Below, piece after piece: positions 1-8,694 of a stretch of 64,000 bases of DNA. The translations under genes and the position numbers were made by a program. The notes beneath the pieces were generated by a model, which did no database searches, was not told the origin of the DNA, and was given only the letters and a program-made list of their open reading frames with translations. The stretch comes from Schaalia radingae (GTDB lineage Bacteria > Actinomycetota > Actinomycetes > Actinomycetales > Actinomycetaceae), in the NCBI RefSeq assembly GCF_900106055.1, contig NZ_LT629792.1:2170001-2234000 (forward strand). Direction: 5' to 3'. Each line of letters opens with the position of its first letter. Within the stretch, counting starts at the first letter, position 1.

Positions 1-2
1 AG

Positions 3-1754
3 GACATCTGCGCCATTACCGAGGACGGCTCACCTGCCGGTGAGCATCAGCTCATACTGTGGCAGCCTGCGTTGCGCCCCGACCCGGACGATATCCCCAT
101 TGACGCATTCCTGGACGCGCTGGCTGACAATGAGCCGGTCGTGCTGGAGAAGGCACCGTCCACGTGGCGTATCAGCGCCACGTCCGAAGCTGCCTCGCTC
201 ATCGCTGCTTTGGTGGAGCGTGGCGCTCGTCTCCTGGCATTCGTGCGCTCACGCGTGGGAGCTGAAACCCTGGCGGCGCATGTGCGCGACATACTGTCTG
301 CCTCATTGTCTCCGCTGGTTGGGTCCGTTGCCTCCTACCGGGGCGGATACCTGCCTGAAGAGCGCCGAGCATTGGAACGTTCTTTGCGGTCTGGGCAGCT
401 GAGGGCGGTCGCCACGACAAATGCACTGGAACTGGGCATGGACGTGTCCGGACTGGACGCGACCATTACTGTCGGCTGGCCGGGTACGCGCGCATCCTTG
501 TGGCAGCAGGTGGGCCGTGCCGGTCGGGCCGGAGCGCGCGGCCTTTCGATTCTCATCGCCAGCGACAATCCGCTCGACTCCTACATCATCCATCACCCCG
601 ACGAACTCACCCGGGAGGTTGAAGCCGCGGTCATTGATCCGCTCAATCCGTGGGTCCTGGCGCCTCACCTGTGTGCCGCCGCTCAGGAGCTGCCGCTGAC
701 CGCTGACGATGCCGCTTGCTTCGGTCTGCCTGACGGTGACACCTCTATGTTCGATGACCTGGCTGATCAGGGGCTTTTGGTGCGCCGCCCGGCAGGGTGG
801 TACTGGGATGTCACGCGCGGCGACCGCGCAGCTGATCTGACCGATTTACGAGGGGGCGGCGGCGAAGTCCAGATCATCGATCAGGCCACCGGCACCGTCA
901 TCGGCACAGTCGACGAGGGGTCCGCCGACGCTCAGGTTTTTCCAGATGCCATCTACCTGCATCAAGGGCGCACCTATCACGTACTGAGCCTGGCACCGCT
1001 GTCACCTGGTGACGGCGGACGGGTCGCCCTCGTCGAACCTGTCTCAACGCAGCTGCGCACCCGCGCGAAACAACACGTTGCTGTCTCCATCGTAAGTACA
1101 TCCCAGGAGTGGCACAGTGCAGATGGCGCGGTCACGTGGCACACCGGCGAGGTTGACGTCACCACTAGAGTCACTGACTACGACCTGCTTCGACTTCCGG
1201 GCCTGGAATTCATCCGTAACCGCGAGCTTTCGTTGCCGTCCCACACGCTGGAGACCGTAGGCGTGTGGTTCACTCTAACTCCCGGTGCACTGCGCAGCAT
1301 TGGCCTGACGCAAGCTGAACTGCCGGGCGCTTTGCATGGCGCTGAGCACGCGATGATTGCACTGCTACCGCTGCTGGCGACCTGTGACCGCTGGGATTTG
1401 GGCGGGTTGTCGACCGCACTGCACGAGGACACTGACGCGCCTACCGTCTTCGTGTTCGATGCCTATCGCGGCGGCGCTGGTTACGCGATGTACGGGTGTG
1501 CGCACGCTGCGCGGTGGGTGCAGGCAACTGTGACGCGCCTGCAGGAGTGTCTGTGTTCGGACGGGTGCCCGTCGTGCGTGCAATCTCCCAAGTGCGGCAA
1601 CGGCAACGAGCCGCTGTCGAAGGCCGGCGCGATCGCGGTGCTGGAGTTCCTGGCCAGTCACTGCCCGCCGGAGGAGGCGGCGCCCTCGGATTCGCCCACA
1701 CCGTCTGCTTCTCCCGATTCTTCGTCTTCCTGCCCCGCGACCGTCCGATCCTGA
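3..1754 (+). CDS. mrfA: DEAD/DEAH-box helicase, MrfA-like, C-terminal part
   Basis: The reading frame is already open at the first bases, so the gene starts upstream; 583 codons are visible. It holds the second RecA-like helicase domain: motif V ([11 protein letters not shown], about nt 425-457) and motif VI ([10 protein letters not shown], about nt 504-533), then a long DUF1998-type region. Near the C-terminus (about nt 1548-1600) is the four-cysteine cluster [16 protein letters not shown], the zinc site characteristic of MrfA/YprA helicases. In Bacillus MrfA acts in mitomycin-type DNA repair; that role here is inference from the family. The last ~25 residues are a Ser/Pro/Asp-rich tail. The TTG at 72 is unlikely to be the start because the frame upstream encodes helicase-like sequence. 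Confidence 0.88.
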   Translation, partial: DICAITEDGSPAGEHQLILWQPALRPDPDDIPIDAFLDALADNEPVVLEKAPSTWRISATSEAASLIAALVERGARLLAFVRSRVGAETLAAHVRDILSASLSPLVGSVASYRGGYLPEERRALERSLRSGQLRAVATTNALELGMDVSGLDATITVGWPGTRASLWQQVGRAGRAGARGLSILIASDNPLDSYIIHHPDELTREVEAAVIDPLNPWVLAPHLCAAAQELPLTADDAACFGLPDGDTSMFDDLADQGLLVRRPAGWYWDVTRGDRAADLTDLRGGGGEVQIIDQATGTVIGTVDEGSADAQVFPDAIYLHQGRTYHVLSLAPLSPGDGGRVALVEPVSTQLRTRAKQHVAVSIVSTSQEWHSADGAVTWHTGEVDVTTRVTDYDLLRLPGLEFIRNRELSLPSHTLETVGVWFTLTPGALRSIGLTQAELPGALHGAEHAMIALLPLLATCDRWDLGGLSTALHEDTDAPTVFVFDAYRGGAGYAMYGCAHAARWVQATVTRLQECLCSDGCPSCVQSPKCGNGNEPLSKAGAIAVLEFLASHCPPEEAAPSDSPTPSASPDSSSSCPATVRS

Positions 1755-2063
1755 GTCGAGGACCTCACCACAGGACCAAAATTCACAGGGATTTTTAAGG
1801 TTCGCTCAAAGCTATTCCAAGGTAGGGCCCGTAGTGTTGACACCATCGAGCCAACGAGGTTCTATAGCGACTGTTTCAAGGGAGCTGTTTCTCGATTAGA
1901 CTCGCACTGTGTTGATGGGATGCCTGAGGGGCCGGTCTGCTGACCGGCCCCTCAGTGCGTCTGCACATCGCGTCTGCTTACCTCCAACACTTCAGCCTCG
2001 CAGATACGCCACTACCGGCGCACCTTTTGCCGCGCGAGAGGTCTCGACATGTACTGTGTGTAG
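1755..2063. other. Intergenic region with promoter-like boxes and hairpin
   Basis: About 310 bases with no credible gene. It contains TTGACA (1837-1842) followed 17 bases later by TTCTAT (1860-1865), a plausible plus-strand promoter, and a perfect 14-bp hairpin at 1924-1955. The rest shows no clear feature. A short transcript of about 85 nt from this promoter to the hairpin is possible but unproven. Confidence 0.35.
1924..1955 (+). terminator. Perfect 14-bp hairpin, terminator-like
   Basis: CTGAGGGGCCGGTC (1924-1937), loop TGCT, then its exact complement (1942-1955). There is no U-tract after the stem, so it could be a weak terminator or another RNA structure. It lies between the helicase gene and the membrane-protein gene. 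Confidence 0.6.
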
Positions 2064-2948
2064 GTGCATCTTCTTCTGGGAATCTCATTCGCCAGCGACA
2101 TCAGCCTCGACCCGGTGTCCGTGCGCGGAGCTGCAGGTGTCGAACGCACAGGCGACCTGCGGGATCGCCACGTCCGCGAATTCTCCCGCGTCATTGATCC
2201 CACTCGCCCTGACAATATCCGCGAACTGCAGGTCACGCTGCGTGACTCGGTACGAAAACGCGAACGGCTCTGGCTTTTGATGATGACACCCACCGATCGC
2301 GCGCACTGGGAACAGTGGCTGGCCCCCGACCTGCTCCACGAGCTCGGACCCGTGCAGACCTACGAGGGGCAGCAATGCCAGCCCATCGGCGTAGCCCCGC
2401 GTCTGTTAATCCCATTCCTTCTGGAACGAGGCAGACCTGAGGACCTGGCGTTCCTTCACCATGCCCTCACGGGCCTGGATGCACTTTTGGTTTCAGCTTC
2501 CACTTACCGCGGCCTCACGCAGGCAGGTATCCGCCTACAACACCGTTTCATGGTCACGCGAATACTGACGAATCCGAAGTTCCTGGCTTACGCGGTTGTG
2601 CTGATCTACTCGGCGCTGCGCGTGTTGCCCGTGTCGTATGTGCGCGAATTCCACGGCTCGCTTCTGTTGTTGTGGCTCATCGACCTGACGACGGCGATTC
2701 CCTACACGTGGGGCGTGCTCACGATGGTGACGGCCGCGCATTTCCTCAAACGCATGGCAGGACTGGCCGTCACCGTCATCACCTTCGTCGCGCCCTACGT
2801 GTACTTCGGGCTCAACGGAAAAGACTACCCCGGGTACGTCATCGTGATCATCGCACTGCTGATTGCCTCTGCCTTCGTGCTCGAAGGTTTCAAGTACTGG
2901 CTGGACCGGCGTGCCAATCGCCAGCTCTCCAGCATCGAGCCTGATTAG
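2064..2948 (+). CDS. Membrane protein of unknown function
   Basis: 294 aa from a GTG start; no family recognised. The first ~165 residues are soluble and rich in Arg, Leu and Asp, while the last ~120 contain about four hydrophobic segments (FLAYAVVLIYSAL, SLLLLWLIDLTTAI, MAGLAVTVITFVAPYVYFGL, YVIVIIALLIASAFVL) ending in a basic tail. Its stop overlaps the stop of the convergent phosphatidylcholine-synthase-like gene by four bases. The start is uncertain: no strong ribosome site precedes this GTG, and other GTG codons follow within 20 residues. Confidence 0.6.
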   Translation: MHLLLGISFASDISLDPVSVRGAAGVERTGDLRDRHVREFSRVIDPTRPDNIRELQVTLRDSVRKRERLWLLMMTPTDRAHWEQWLAPDLLHELGPVQTYEGQQCQPIGVAPRLLIPFLLERGRPEDLAFLHHALTGLDALLVSASTYRGLTQAGIRLQHRFMVTRILTNPKFLAYAVVLIYSALRVLPVSYVREFHGSLLLLWLIDLTTAIPYTWGVLTMVTAAHFLKRMAGLAVTVITFVAPYVYFGLNGKDYPGYVIVIIALLIASAFVLEGFKYWLDRRANRQLSSIEPD

Positions 2949-3697
2949 GACACGTGGCGTTTGGAGGGGCGCCCTCGTACGGTACGTTCTGCGCTGACGA
3001 CCATCAGCCACACGCCAGCCACGAGCCACACGATCATGAGCCACAGCGGGCGAGCCGGGTACAACCCCACCATCACCGCAGTTGTCACGACCCACAAGGC
3101 GGCGGCAGTGGCATTGAAGATGCGCAGGTGAGTGACTCTGAAGGGATGGATCCACTTGAACGGGATAACGGCCAGCACGGTGAAAATCACGACGATCAGC
3201 CAGTTGAACCACCAGGGCGTCGCGAACAACCACATGATAATAGCGACGACGTTCCACGCTGCCGGGAACCCTACAAAATACCAGTCCGAGGACTTCATCT
3301 TCGTGTTGGCGTAACAGAACATGGATGAGCCGAGGACCAGTGCTGCAGCAAGGATTGGCCATTTGCCCGGCCCGAGCGGAATGTAAAGGAACATGAACAC
3401 CGCTGGAATGAATGTCCACGTCAGATAGTCCACGACGTTATCCATCATCACGCCAGAGAACCACGGGACCACTTTCGTCACGTCAGCCGCGCGTGACATT
3501 GGCCCGTCAACAGCGTCCACAATCAGCGCAATTCCCAGCCACAGCCACATCATCTTGATGTCGCCAGAGCGCAGTGAGTCGACTGCCAGCAGTGCCCAAA
3601 GCAGACCGCTCATGGTGAAAGCATGGATGCACCATACGGTCACTCGTCGTTCAATGGACCACTGTGTCTCGTTCACCGCGTGAGTGTCTGCGCTCAT
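2945..3697 (-). CDS. pcs: Phosphatidylcholine synthase-like CDP-alcohol phosphotransferase
   Basis: 250 aa, almost wholly hydrophobic with several membrane spans. It carries the CDP-alcohol phosphatidyltransferase signature around residues 61-95: D-x2-DG-x2-SR-x12-G-x3-D-x3-D. Most family members have eight residues between AR and G; a spacing of twelve is the form described for bacterial phosphatidylcholine synthases, which join choline to CDP-diacylglycerol. The usual Ala of the AR pair is Ser. The ATG is preceded by GAGGGAAAC. Convergent with the upstream membrane-protein gene. Substrate assignment is inferred from motif spacing; another CDP-alcohol is possible. Confidence 0.72.
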   Translation of the reverse strand: MSADTHAVNETQWSIERRVTVWCIHAFTMSGLLWALLAVDSLRSGDIKMMWLWLGIALIVDAVDGPMSRAADVTKVVPWFSGVMMDNVVDYLTWTFIPAVFMFLYIPLGPGKWPILAAALVLGSSMFCYANTKMKSSDWYFVGFPAAWNVVAIIMWLFATPWWFNWLIVVIFTVLAVIPFKWIHPFRVTHLRIFNATAAALWVVTTAVMVGLYPARPLWLMIVWLVAGVWLMVVSAERTVRGRPSKRHVS

Positions 3698-3829
3698 GTT
3701 TCCCTCGATTGTTGCCTACAACGATGCTGAACGAGACAATACACGAAAAAACTGCTCATTCCGGCGATCGTTGGGCACATCACCTGCGATGGAGCCAGAT
3801 GATCGGCTCCGGTTACCTGCGCGGCGCGT

Positions 3830-4450
3830 TCAGCTCCACGTCACGGTGTCGAGGGCGGCCACGAGTTCGTGCGGCAGCGCCTCGTTCGGCGCACTTCGAA
3901 GGGTCATCACCCACATGCCATCAGGTCGAGCCACGTACACAATCATGGTCTCGACAGCACCCTCATCCTCATCCGCAACGAAAGTCAGTCCCGTGGCCTG
4001 GCAGCCGTCGATACTCCGATCAGGCAATGCCTCAGTGTTGGACACGCGAGAGTTCTCCTCAGCGAGTTTGATTCTGTCTTCTCGCATGTCAGCAGGATCT
4101 GGAATCAGTTCCATCGGATCAGAGCGAGGTTCTTTTGTATCGATGTCGCCCCAGTCGAAAATGTGGTAGCGCACAACTTCGGCCGTTGCGTTTGAATCCG
4201 GATCAGTGGACGCTTCAATCCGATAATCCACTGTCGGATTATCCGGAGTTTCACGGATGACCCACCCGCTGGGCAAGTCAATATTCATGGTGCTGACCTC
4301 CTTGGATTGGTCATCATCGGAAGATTGCATGCACTGCGTCGAATCCGACATGGATGATTCCGACTGTCCCGACGTGACGGCGCATCCGTTCAAGTGCCCC
4401 AGTGAAACAAGTCCAATGGTGACCAGTGCATACCGCCACAGTCTCCTCAT
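3830..4450 (-). CDS. Putative lipoprotein
   Basis: 206 aa with a lipoprotein signal: basic start, hydrophobic core, and lipobox LNGC with the acylated cysteine at residue 23. The next ~30 residues are Ser/Asp/Gln-rich and probably unstructured. The folded part begins with MNIDLPSGWVIRE and ends with VAALDTVTWS, a layout like small surface proteins of the PsbP/LpqN type, but I cannot assign a family. It follows the 903-aa WEG protein by 34 bases on the same strand and is probably the last gene of that three-gene operon, so it may assist or accompany the secreted proteins. Confidence 0.7.
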   Translation of the reverse strand: MRRLWRYALVTIGLVSLGHLNGCAVTSGQSESSMSDSTQCMQSSDDDQSKEVSTMNIDLPSGWVIRETPDNPTVDYRIEASTDPDSNATAEVVRYHIFDWGDIDTKEPRSDPMELIPDPADMREDRIKLAEENSRVSNTEALPDRSIDGCQATGLTFVADEDEGAVETMIVYVARPDGMWVMTLRSAPNEALPHELVAALDTVTWS

Positions 4451-4484
4451 GTTTTAGCAGCCTTCCATGCGACTCAATGAGTCT

Positions 4485-7196
4485 TTATTTTCCGCCTTGC
4501 ACGTTCTTTTCATTTTGCTGAGTGTCATTGAACACCGAATCGACTTCGTGCTCAATATTCGCAGTATTCTCATTATTGTTGATGAAATTCTGGAAAGCCG
4601 AGCGTTGTTCCGGTGAAAGATCCTCGTAGTCTTTCAATGTCCCATCAGAATTGTAATAGTCGTCCAAACCGGCGCCAGAGCGAGTGCTCAAAAAGCTCCC
4701 ATCAGGCTGTTTGCCCATAACTGGCGAGCCCATGACTTCCGAATCGGCATAACGTGAGTACAACGACTGAGCCATCAAAGTACGCGCAACTTCCTGATCA
4801 TTAATGCGTGAAGCCTGCGCCAGTTCAGCGTGATTGGTCGGCAGAAATTGGTCAAGAGCCATGTCAGTTCCGGCACCGAGTGCCTGACCCGCGATAAACT
4901 GCGTGACTTTACCGGCGCCGGGAATCTTGCCTGGCAGTCCTGCTGCACCAAGACCGCCCTCAGCGAGCTCTCGCCAGCGTTTGTTGGTTTCGTCAAGCCA
5001 TTCGGCATGAGCCCCGTCTGCGGCTCCGTGCGCACCGAACAATTGATTGAAACCGGGCGCCCACTTTTGAACAATGTTTTGTACGCCTGCTGTTGTCGGC
5101 GACGAACCATCGACATCTTCCTGGAATTTCTCAATTGCCGAAAGTCGCAGATTATCGATTGCGGGGCCGCGTCCACCGATGTACGAACCGTCATCCATTT
5201 TCACCGGATGATCAAATGCCAAATCAGTCAGCAAGCTCTTCTCACCCAGAAGCGAATTCCTGAGATCCTTAGAGAACGCAAACGATGCCCGATCATCATT
5301 CAGGCCCATTTCCGCAACGGTATTTTCAGCACTCGACCCAGAACCGATTTCGAACAGAAGATTATCGACTCGAGGCGCAAGCGCGACGCCAGCCCAGCTT
5401 CTCAGTTGGCTGTTCATCATGCCGAAGCGATTTTCGCCTTGTGATTCTCCAAAGTCCTCCAGGCCATCTTGATACCCCTGAACAAAGTCCATGGTGATTT
5501 GCGCAGACTTCTTCTCACGATCCGCCCATTCTGCATACGCTGGATCGTCGGGAGAGGCGTCAGGCTTGTCAACAAGCATCGTATTTTGCGCAATGACCTC
5601 ACCAAATGCATCTCCCTGATCAGTCCATCCGCCGAAGATATCAGTAATAGCGCGGTGCCCTGTCAGGTACTCCGTCATCGACATCGTCCTGCCGTCAACA
5701 TCAAAATCAGTGTTACTGGCAAGCAGGTTACGCACACCATCTGCGCGGTCAGTTTCTGCGGCAGACAGGGAATCCGGTGTCCCATCGGCAAAAGAGTCGG
5801 GCATATCCATCAATTTCATCATGGAGGTGACAGGATCAAGTGTCCAGCCGTAGGCACCATAGCTGCCTCCAGGCATGTGCGAGCCATTCCATGAAGAGTA
5901 CGGGAAGGCGTTTTGTCGCAACTCAGGATGCTCATTATCCCAGTTGATAATGTCGCGAGCTATCGAGTCTTTCCCGTTGTAATCTTCAACGAATCCTCCG
6001 CCAAGTGAAATGTTTTCATTTTCTGACGCTACGCCGAGCATATGCCCAACATATTCATAGCCATAATGAGTTCCAGTCATCCCCGCGAAATTGGGGTCTA
6101 CAGGTTCTCCGAAAGAGTCGACAAGCGTGCGGCCAAACTCCTTCAAGCCATCCAGATTATGCTCCTGAACAGCGGAATAATGCTGTCCGCCAGATGCCAT
6201 CAGGCCGTCTTGCACCACATTGAAACTGTTCTGGGCGCTCTGGTATGCAGGATCACCATTCATTCCCCCAGTTGACAGAGCCATGGCTGTTCCCAGCGAA
6301 CGCGTCACATTTTCGATTGCTTTATCGAAATCGGTGTCAATTTCATGGGTCCCTGGATCAACAATCTGTCCCTTGAAATCCCCCATCCTCGCCACAAACC
6401 GGGCCATATCCTCAGGAGGTACCCGTTCGGCCAGCGCATTGGCAAAGAACGGGTTATCCAGATCGTCGGCGTATTTCTTATTGAATTCCTTGATGTTTTC
6501 AATGAGATCCGGGGAAGACATATCAAGAAGATCAGCAGCGTCGTCCGCTATGCCCTGACAGTATTCCCATTCGGCCTGGCCATCTACCAGCGGCATGTCG
6601 TCGAATAGGCTCTTTCCTATCGAGTCTCGCCCACCCTTGCGATCAGCAGCCGATACGATTAAATTGATTGATCCGGTTAAAGCGGACGCAGTAGCTGACG
6701 CCTCACTATTCAGTCTTTCCATCTCATTTTTATAAGATTCTCTCAGACGAGTCTGCTGAATATCTTTTGACTCAATGATCTCTCCATGGCTCCGGCCGTA
6801 CTCAAGACGATCCATCGGATTGTTTGTGTTTTGTCGGGCGTCTCTGTCGGCATTGAGCGCGTTGATTCTCTGCGTAGCTTCTGCTTCAGCGTCATCCCAT
6901 TCCTGCTGCCACCGCTCAACCTTGCGGATGGCTTCGCCTACAGTGTGAGCCCAGTCCCGTAGTGAATTCACAGGCTTTGAAAATGATTTAGCCAATGTGG
7001 AGACGTGTGTCGACAGTGATTGAGCTTCCGAACAGTACTTTTGAGCAGCCTGGCCTTCCCAGCCCGGCACCTGGTCTGCTCCAGATGCGATTTGGGTGTT
7101 CGCGATACGTTTACTCACCATCTCGAAATCGTCGGCATACGCGTTCGCGCCTGCCTGGATATCAGGCGGGGTGGGCAGTTCGTCAGCACCAGCCAT
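4485..7196 (-). CDS. Large WXG100-type secreted protein
   Basis: 903 aa. The N-terminal ~100 residues are helical with a W-E-G turn at residues 46-48 (VPGWEGQAAQKY), the hallmark of WXG100/LXG-type substrates of type VII secretion. No signal peptide is visible. The middle and C-terminal parts are rich in Asp, Asn, Gly and Ser, with no toxin motif I recognise; a Gly/Ala-rich hydrophobic stretch (LGAAGLPGKIPGAG, then FIAGQALGAGTDMALDQF) lies around residues 750-785. It is two bases downstream of the 119-aa gene. The codons are visibly more AT-rich than in flanking genes, suggesting acquisition by transfer. It resembles DUF6571-type actinobacterial proteins, but I cannot confirm that family. Confidence 0.7.
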   Translation of the reverse strand: MAGADELPTPPDIQAGANAYADDFEMVSKRIANTQIASGADQVPGWEGQAAQKYCSEAQSLSTHVSTLAKSFSKPVNSLRDWAHTVGEAIRKVERWQQEWDDAEAEATQRINALNADRDARQNTNNPMDRLEYGRSHGEIIESKDIQQTRLRESYKNEMERLNSEASATASALTGSINLIVSAADRKGGRDSIGKSLFDDMPLVDGQAEWEYCQGIADDAADLLDMSSPDLIENIKEFNKKYADDLDNPFFANALAERVPPEDMARFVARMGDFKGQIVDPGTHEIDTDFDKAIENVTRSLGTAMALSTGGMNGDPAYQSAQNSFNVVQDGLMASGGQHYSAVQEHNLDGLKEFGRTLVDSFGEPVDPNFAGMTGTHYGYEYVGHMLGVASENENISLGGGFVEDYNGKDSIARDIINWDNEHPELRQNAFPYSSWNGSHMPGGSYGAYGWTLDPVTSMMKLMDMPDSFADGTPDSLSAAETDRADGVRNLLASNTDFDVDGRTMSMTEYLTGHRAITDIFGGWTDQGDAFGEVIAQNTMLVDKPDASPDDPAYAEWADREKKSAQITMDFVQGYQDGLEDFGESQGENRFGMMNSQLRSWAGVALAPRVDNLLFEIGSGSSAENTVAEMGLNDDRASFAFSKDLRNSLLGEKSLLTDLAFDHPVKMDDGSYIGGRGPAIDNLRLSAIEKFQEDVDGSSPTTAGVQNIVQKWAPGFNQLFGAHGAADGAHAEWLDETNKRWRELAEGGLGAAGLPGKIPGAGKVTQFIAGQALGAGTDMALDQFLPTNHAELAQASRINDQEVARTLMAQSLYSRYADSEVMGSPVMGKQPDGSFLSTRSGAGLDDYYNSDGTLKDYEDLSPEQRSAFQNFINNNENTANIEHEVDSVFNDTQQNEKNVQGGK

Positions 7197-7198
7197 AG

Positions 7199-7558
7199 TC
7201 AGCCCCCCAACCTTTCACTCAGCACTGCGATACCTTCGCGGACATCTCGTATGAAGAGATTTCCATTCGCCGCTTCAGTTTTGTCATAGTTGGCAATTGC
7301 TTTTTCCTGACCTGATCCCAGAACAGCGCAGGCATCCGAAAATTCAAAGATCACGTCCTTCATGCCATCGCGATAGTTCCTCACTGCATCGCGCAGGGAT
7401 TGAACACCTTCGTTTGGGCCTTCTGGCAGATTCTTCGCAATTCCCACTATGGAAATCTGTCTGGCAACAGCACCGATTCTCCCGAATTCTTCAGAATCGG
7501 TCCAATCTTTCTTCGCGCTCACACCAACGGCAGCGCGGTCGAATTCCAAGTCAGCCAT
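7199..7558 (-). CDS. Small type VII-associated protein (Esx-sized)
   Basis: 119 aa, predicted mostly helical, with no signal peptide and no membrane span. It has the size and polar helical character of ESAT-6/WXG100-like proteins but lacks a clear WxG turn. It is the first gene of the cassette, ending two bases before the start of the 903-aa WEG protein, so a paired or chaperone-like role is plausible (inference). An 8-1-8 inverted repeat (7615-7631) lies about 60 bases upstream and could regulate it. Confidence 0.65.
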   Translation of the reverse strand: MADLEFDRAAVGVSAKKDWTDSEEFGRIGAVARQISIVGIAKNLPEGPNEGVQSLRDAVRNYRDGMKDVIFEFSDACAVLGSGQEKAIANYDKTEAANGNLFIRDVREGIAVLSERLGG

Positions 7559-7614
7559 CGAACTGTCAATCTCTCGTCTCGGAGGAACTCAGGCGTTACT
7601 ACATTAAATGGAGA

Positions 7615-7631
7615 ATTGACTGTCAGTCAAT
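7615..7631. promoter_or_regulatory. 8-1-8 inverted repeat upstream of type VII cassette
   Basis: ATTGACTG-T-CAGTCAAT, a perfect dyad with one central base. It sits 57-73 bases upstream of the start of the minus-strand cassette gene, in the position of an operator or extended promoter element. The regulator is unknown. Confidence 0.45.
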
Positions 7632-7642
7632 AGTTCTGACTA

Positions 7643-7680
7643 TTTTCTTTTCATGTTCCTCGCCGATCATGAAAAGGAAA
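7643..7680 (-). terminator. Hairpin downstream of pheA
   Basis: Arms 7643-7655 and 7668-7680 pair over 13 bp (one G-U), loop 12 bases. It lies about 50 bases past the pheA stop on the minus strand and before the type VII cassette. The stem is AT-rich and there is no clear U-tract, so efficiency is uncertain. Confidence 0.5.
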
Positions 7681-7728
7681 GGTTACAAGGCGCAGATGAA
7701 GGCCCGAGACAGCCGCAACGATAGGGAA

Positions 7729-8571
7729 CTACGCCAGTTCCTCGCGGTAGGGGTCCGCCGGGTAGCAGCCCATGACTTTCATGTCCGCGACGTAGAAGTG
7801 CAGTTCATCGAGGGCACGCTTGACGTTTGGATCCTCCATGTGCCCATCAAGGTCGACATAAAACTGCGTGGCGCAGAAAGAGCCCCCCAGCTGGTAGCTT
7901 TCCAGCTTTGTCATGTTCACCGAGTTCGTCGCGAATCCGCCCAGGCATTTGTACAGCGCGGCAGGCACGTTCTTGGTGCGAAACAGAACCGTTGTGATGG
8001 CTGGCCGTGTCTGGCTCACCTCTGGCTTGGGCGACAGGACAAGGAATCGCGTCGCGTTGTTGTCGTTGTCTTCGACATGGCTTTGCAGCACCGCCAGATC
8101 GAATTTGTCTGCAATTCCGGAGGGAGCCAATGCCGCTACGGATCGGTTCCCCATCATCGCAACTTCACGCGCAGCCCCTGCCGTATCGGCACTGATGTGG
8201 CGCGTCCACTTCCAGTTGGCAAACAGTTTCGTACACTGGCCGAATGCGTGGACGTGGGAGCGCACGGAGCGGATCGACTCCAGTGTCGCACCCTGGGGTG
8301 CCACCAGATCGAAGTGGATCGGCAGAAACAGTTCACGGGTGATGTACAGGCCAGAGTTGGGCAGCAGCTGGTGCGGGTCTGCGACGCGACCGGCCGAGGA
8401 GTTTTCCACCGGTATTACTGCTACATCAGCTGCCTGGTCGTGCACCGCATCGAAAGCGGCGGTAAACGTCTCGCAGGGCGCAATCGTTGCGTCCGGAAAG
8501 AGTTGGAGAGCACCCACTTCGGAATTCGATCCGGCCTCTCCCTGTATCGCAACTGTCATCCCGCGTGTCAT
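7729..8571 (-). CDS. pheA: Prephenate dehydratase
   Basis: 280 aa, the normal length for a monofunctional enzyme converting prephenate to phenylpyruvate in phenylalanine synthesis. The N-terminal catalytic domain starts VAIQGEAGSNSE and includes IPVENSSAG; the catalytic Thr lies in the NNATRF motif (about residue 174). The C-terminal ACT domain carries NMTKLESYQ, a variant of the phenylalanine-binding ESRP motif. An alternative start at 8559 would remove four residues; neither start has a strong ribosome site. It stands alone between the dehydrogenase operon and the type VII cassette, with a hairpin after it. Confidence 0.93.
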   Translation of the reverse strand: MTRGMTVAIQGEAGSNSEVGALQLFPDATIAPCETFTAAFDAVHDQAADVAVIPVENSSAGRVADPHQLLPNSGLYITRELFLPIHFDLVAPQGATLESIRSVRSHVHAFGQCTKLFANWKWTRHISADTAGAAREVAMMGNRSVAALAPSGIADKFDLAVLQSHVEDNDNNATRFLVLSPKPEVSQTRPAITTVLFRTKNVPAALYKCLGGFATNSVNMTKLESYQLGGSFCATQFYVDLDGHMEDPNVKRALDELHFYVADMKVMGCYPADPYREELA

Positions 8572-8640
8572 GAAAATTAGGCTATCAGGGCGACAGCGTT
8601 CTTCTCACATCGTGTGAGCAGGATCTACAGAAGCGATTAT

Positions 8641-8678
8641 GGGTCGCCCTCGTCCATCACAATGAACGAGGGCGACCC
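8641..8678 (-). terminator. Hairpin ending the dehydrogenase operon
   Basis: GGGTCGCCCTCG (8641-8652) pairs with 8667-8678; the stem extends inward to about 17 bp with one mismatch and a four-base loop. It lies just beyond the last gene of the operon. The same arm, GTCGCCCTCGT, recurs in the hairpin at 18688. Confidence 0.7.
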
Positions 8679-8694
8679 ATGACGCGCGACGATG

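Noticed and set aside
3791..3810. GGAGCC/GGCTCC hairpin after the lipoprotein gene
   Set aside because: Only six pairs with no T-run; too weak to list as a terminator.
7297..8580. 427-codon plus-strand frame covering pheA
   Set aside because: Antisense to the clear prephenate dehydratase gene and rich in Arg/His, typical of a shadow frame.
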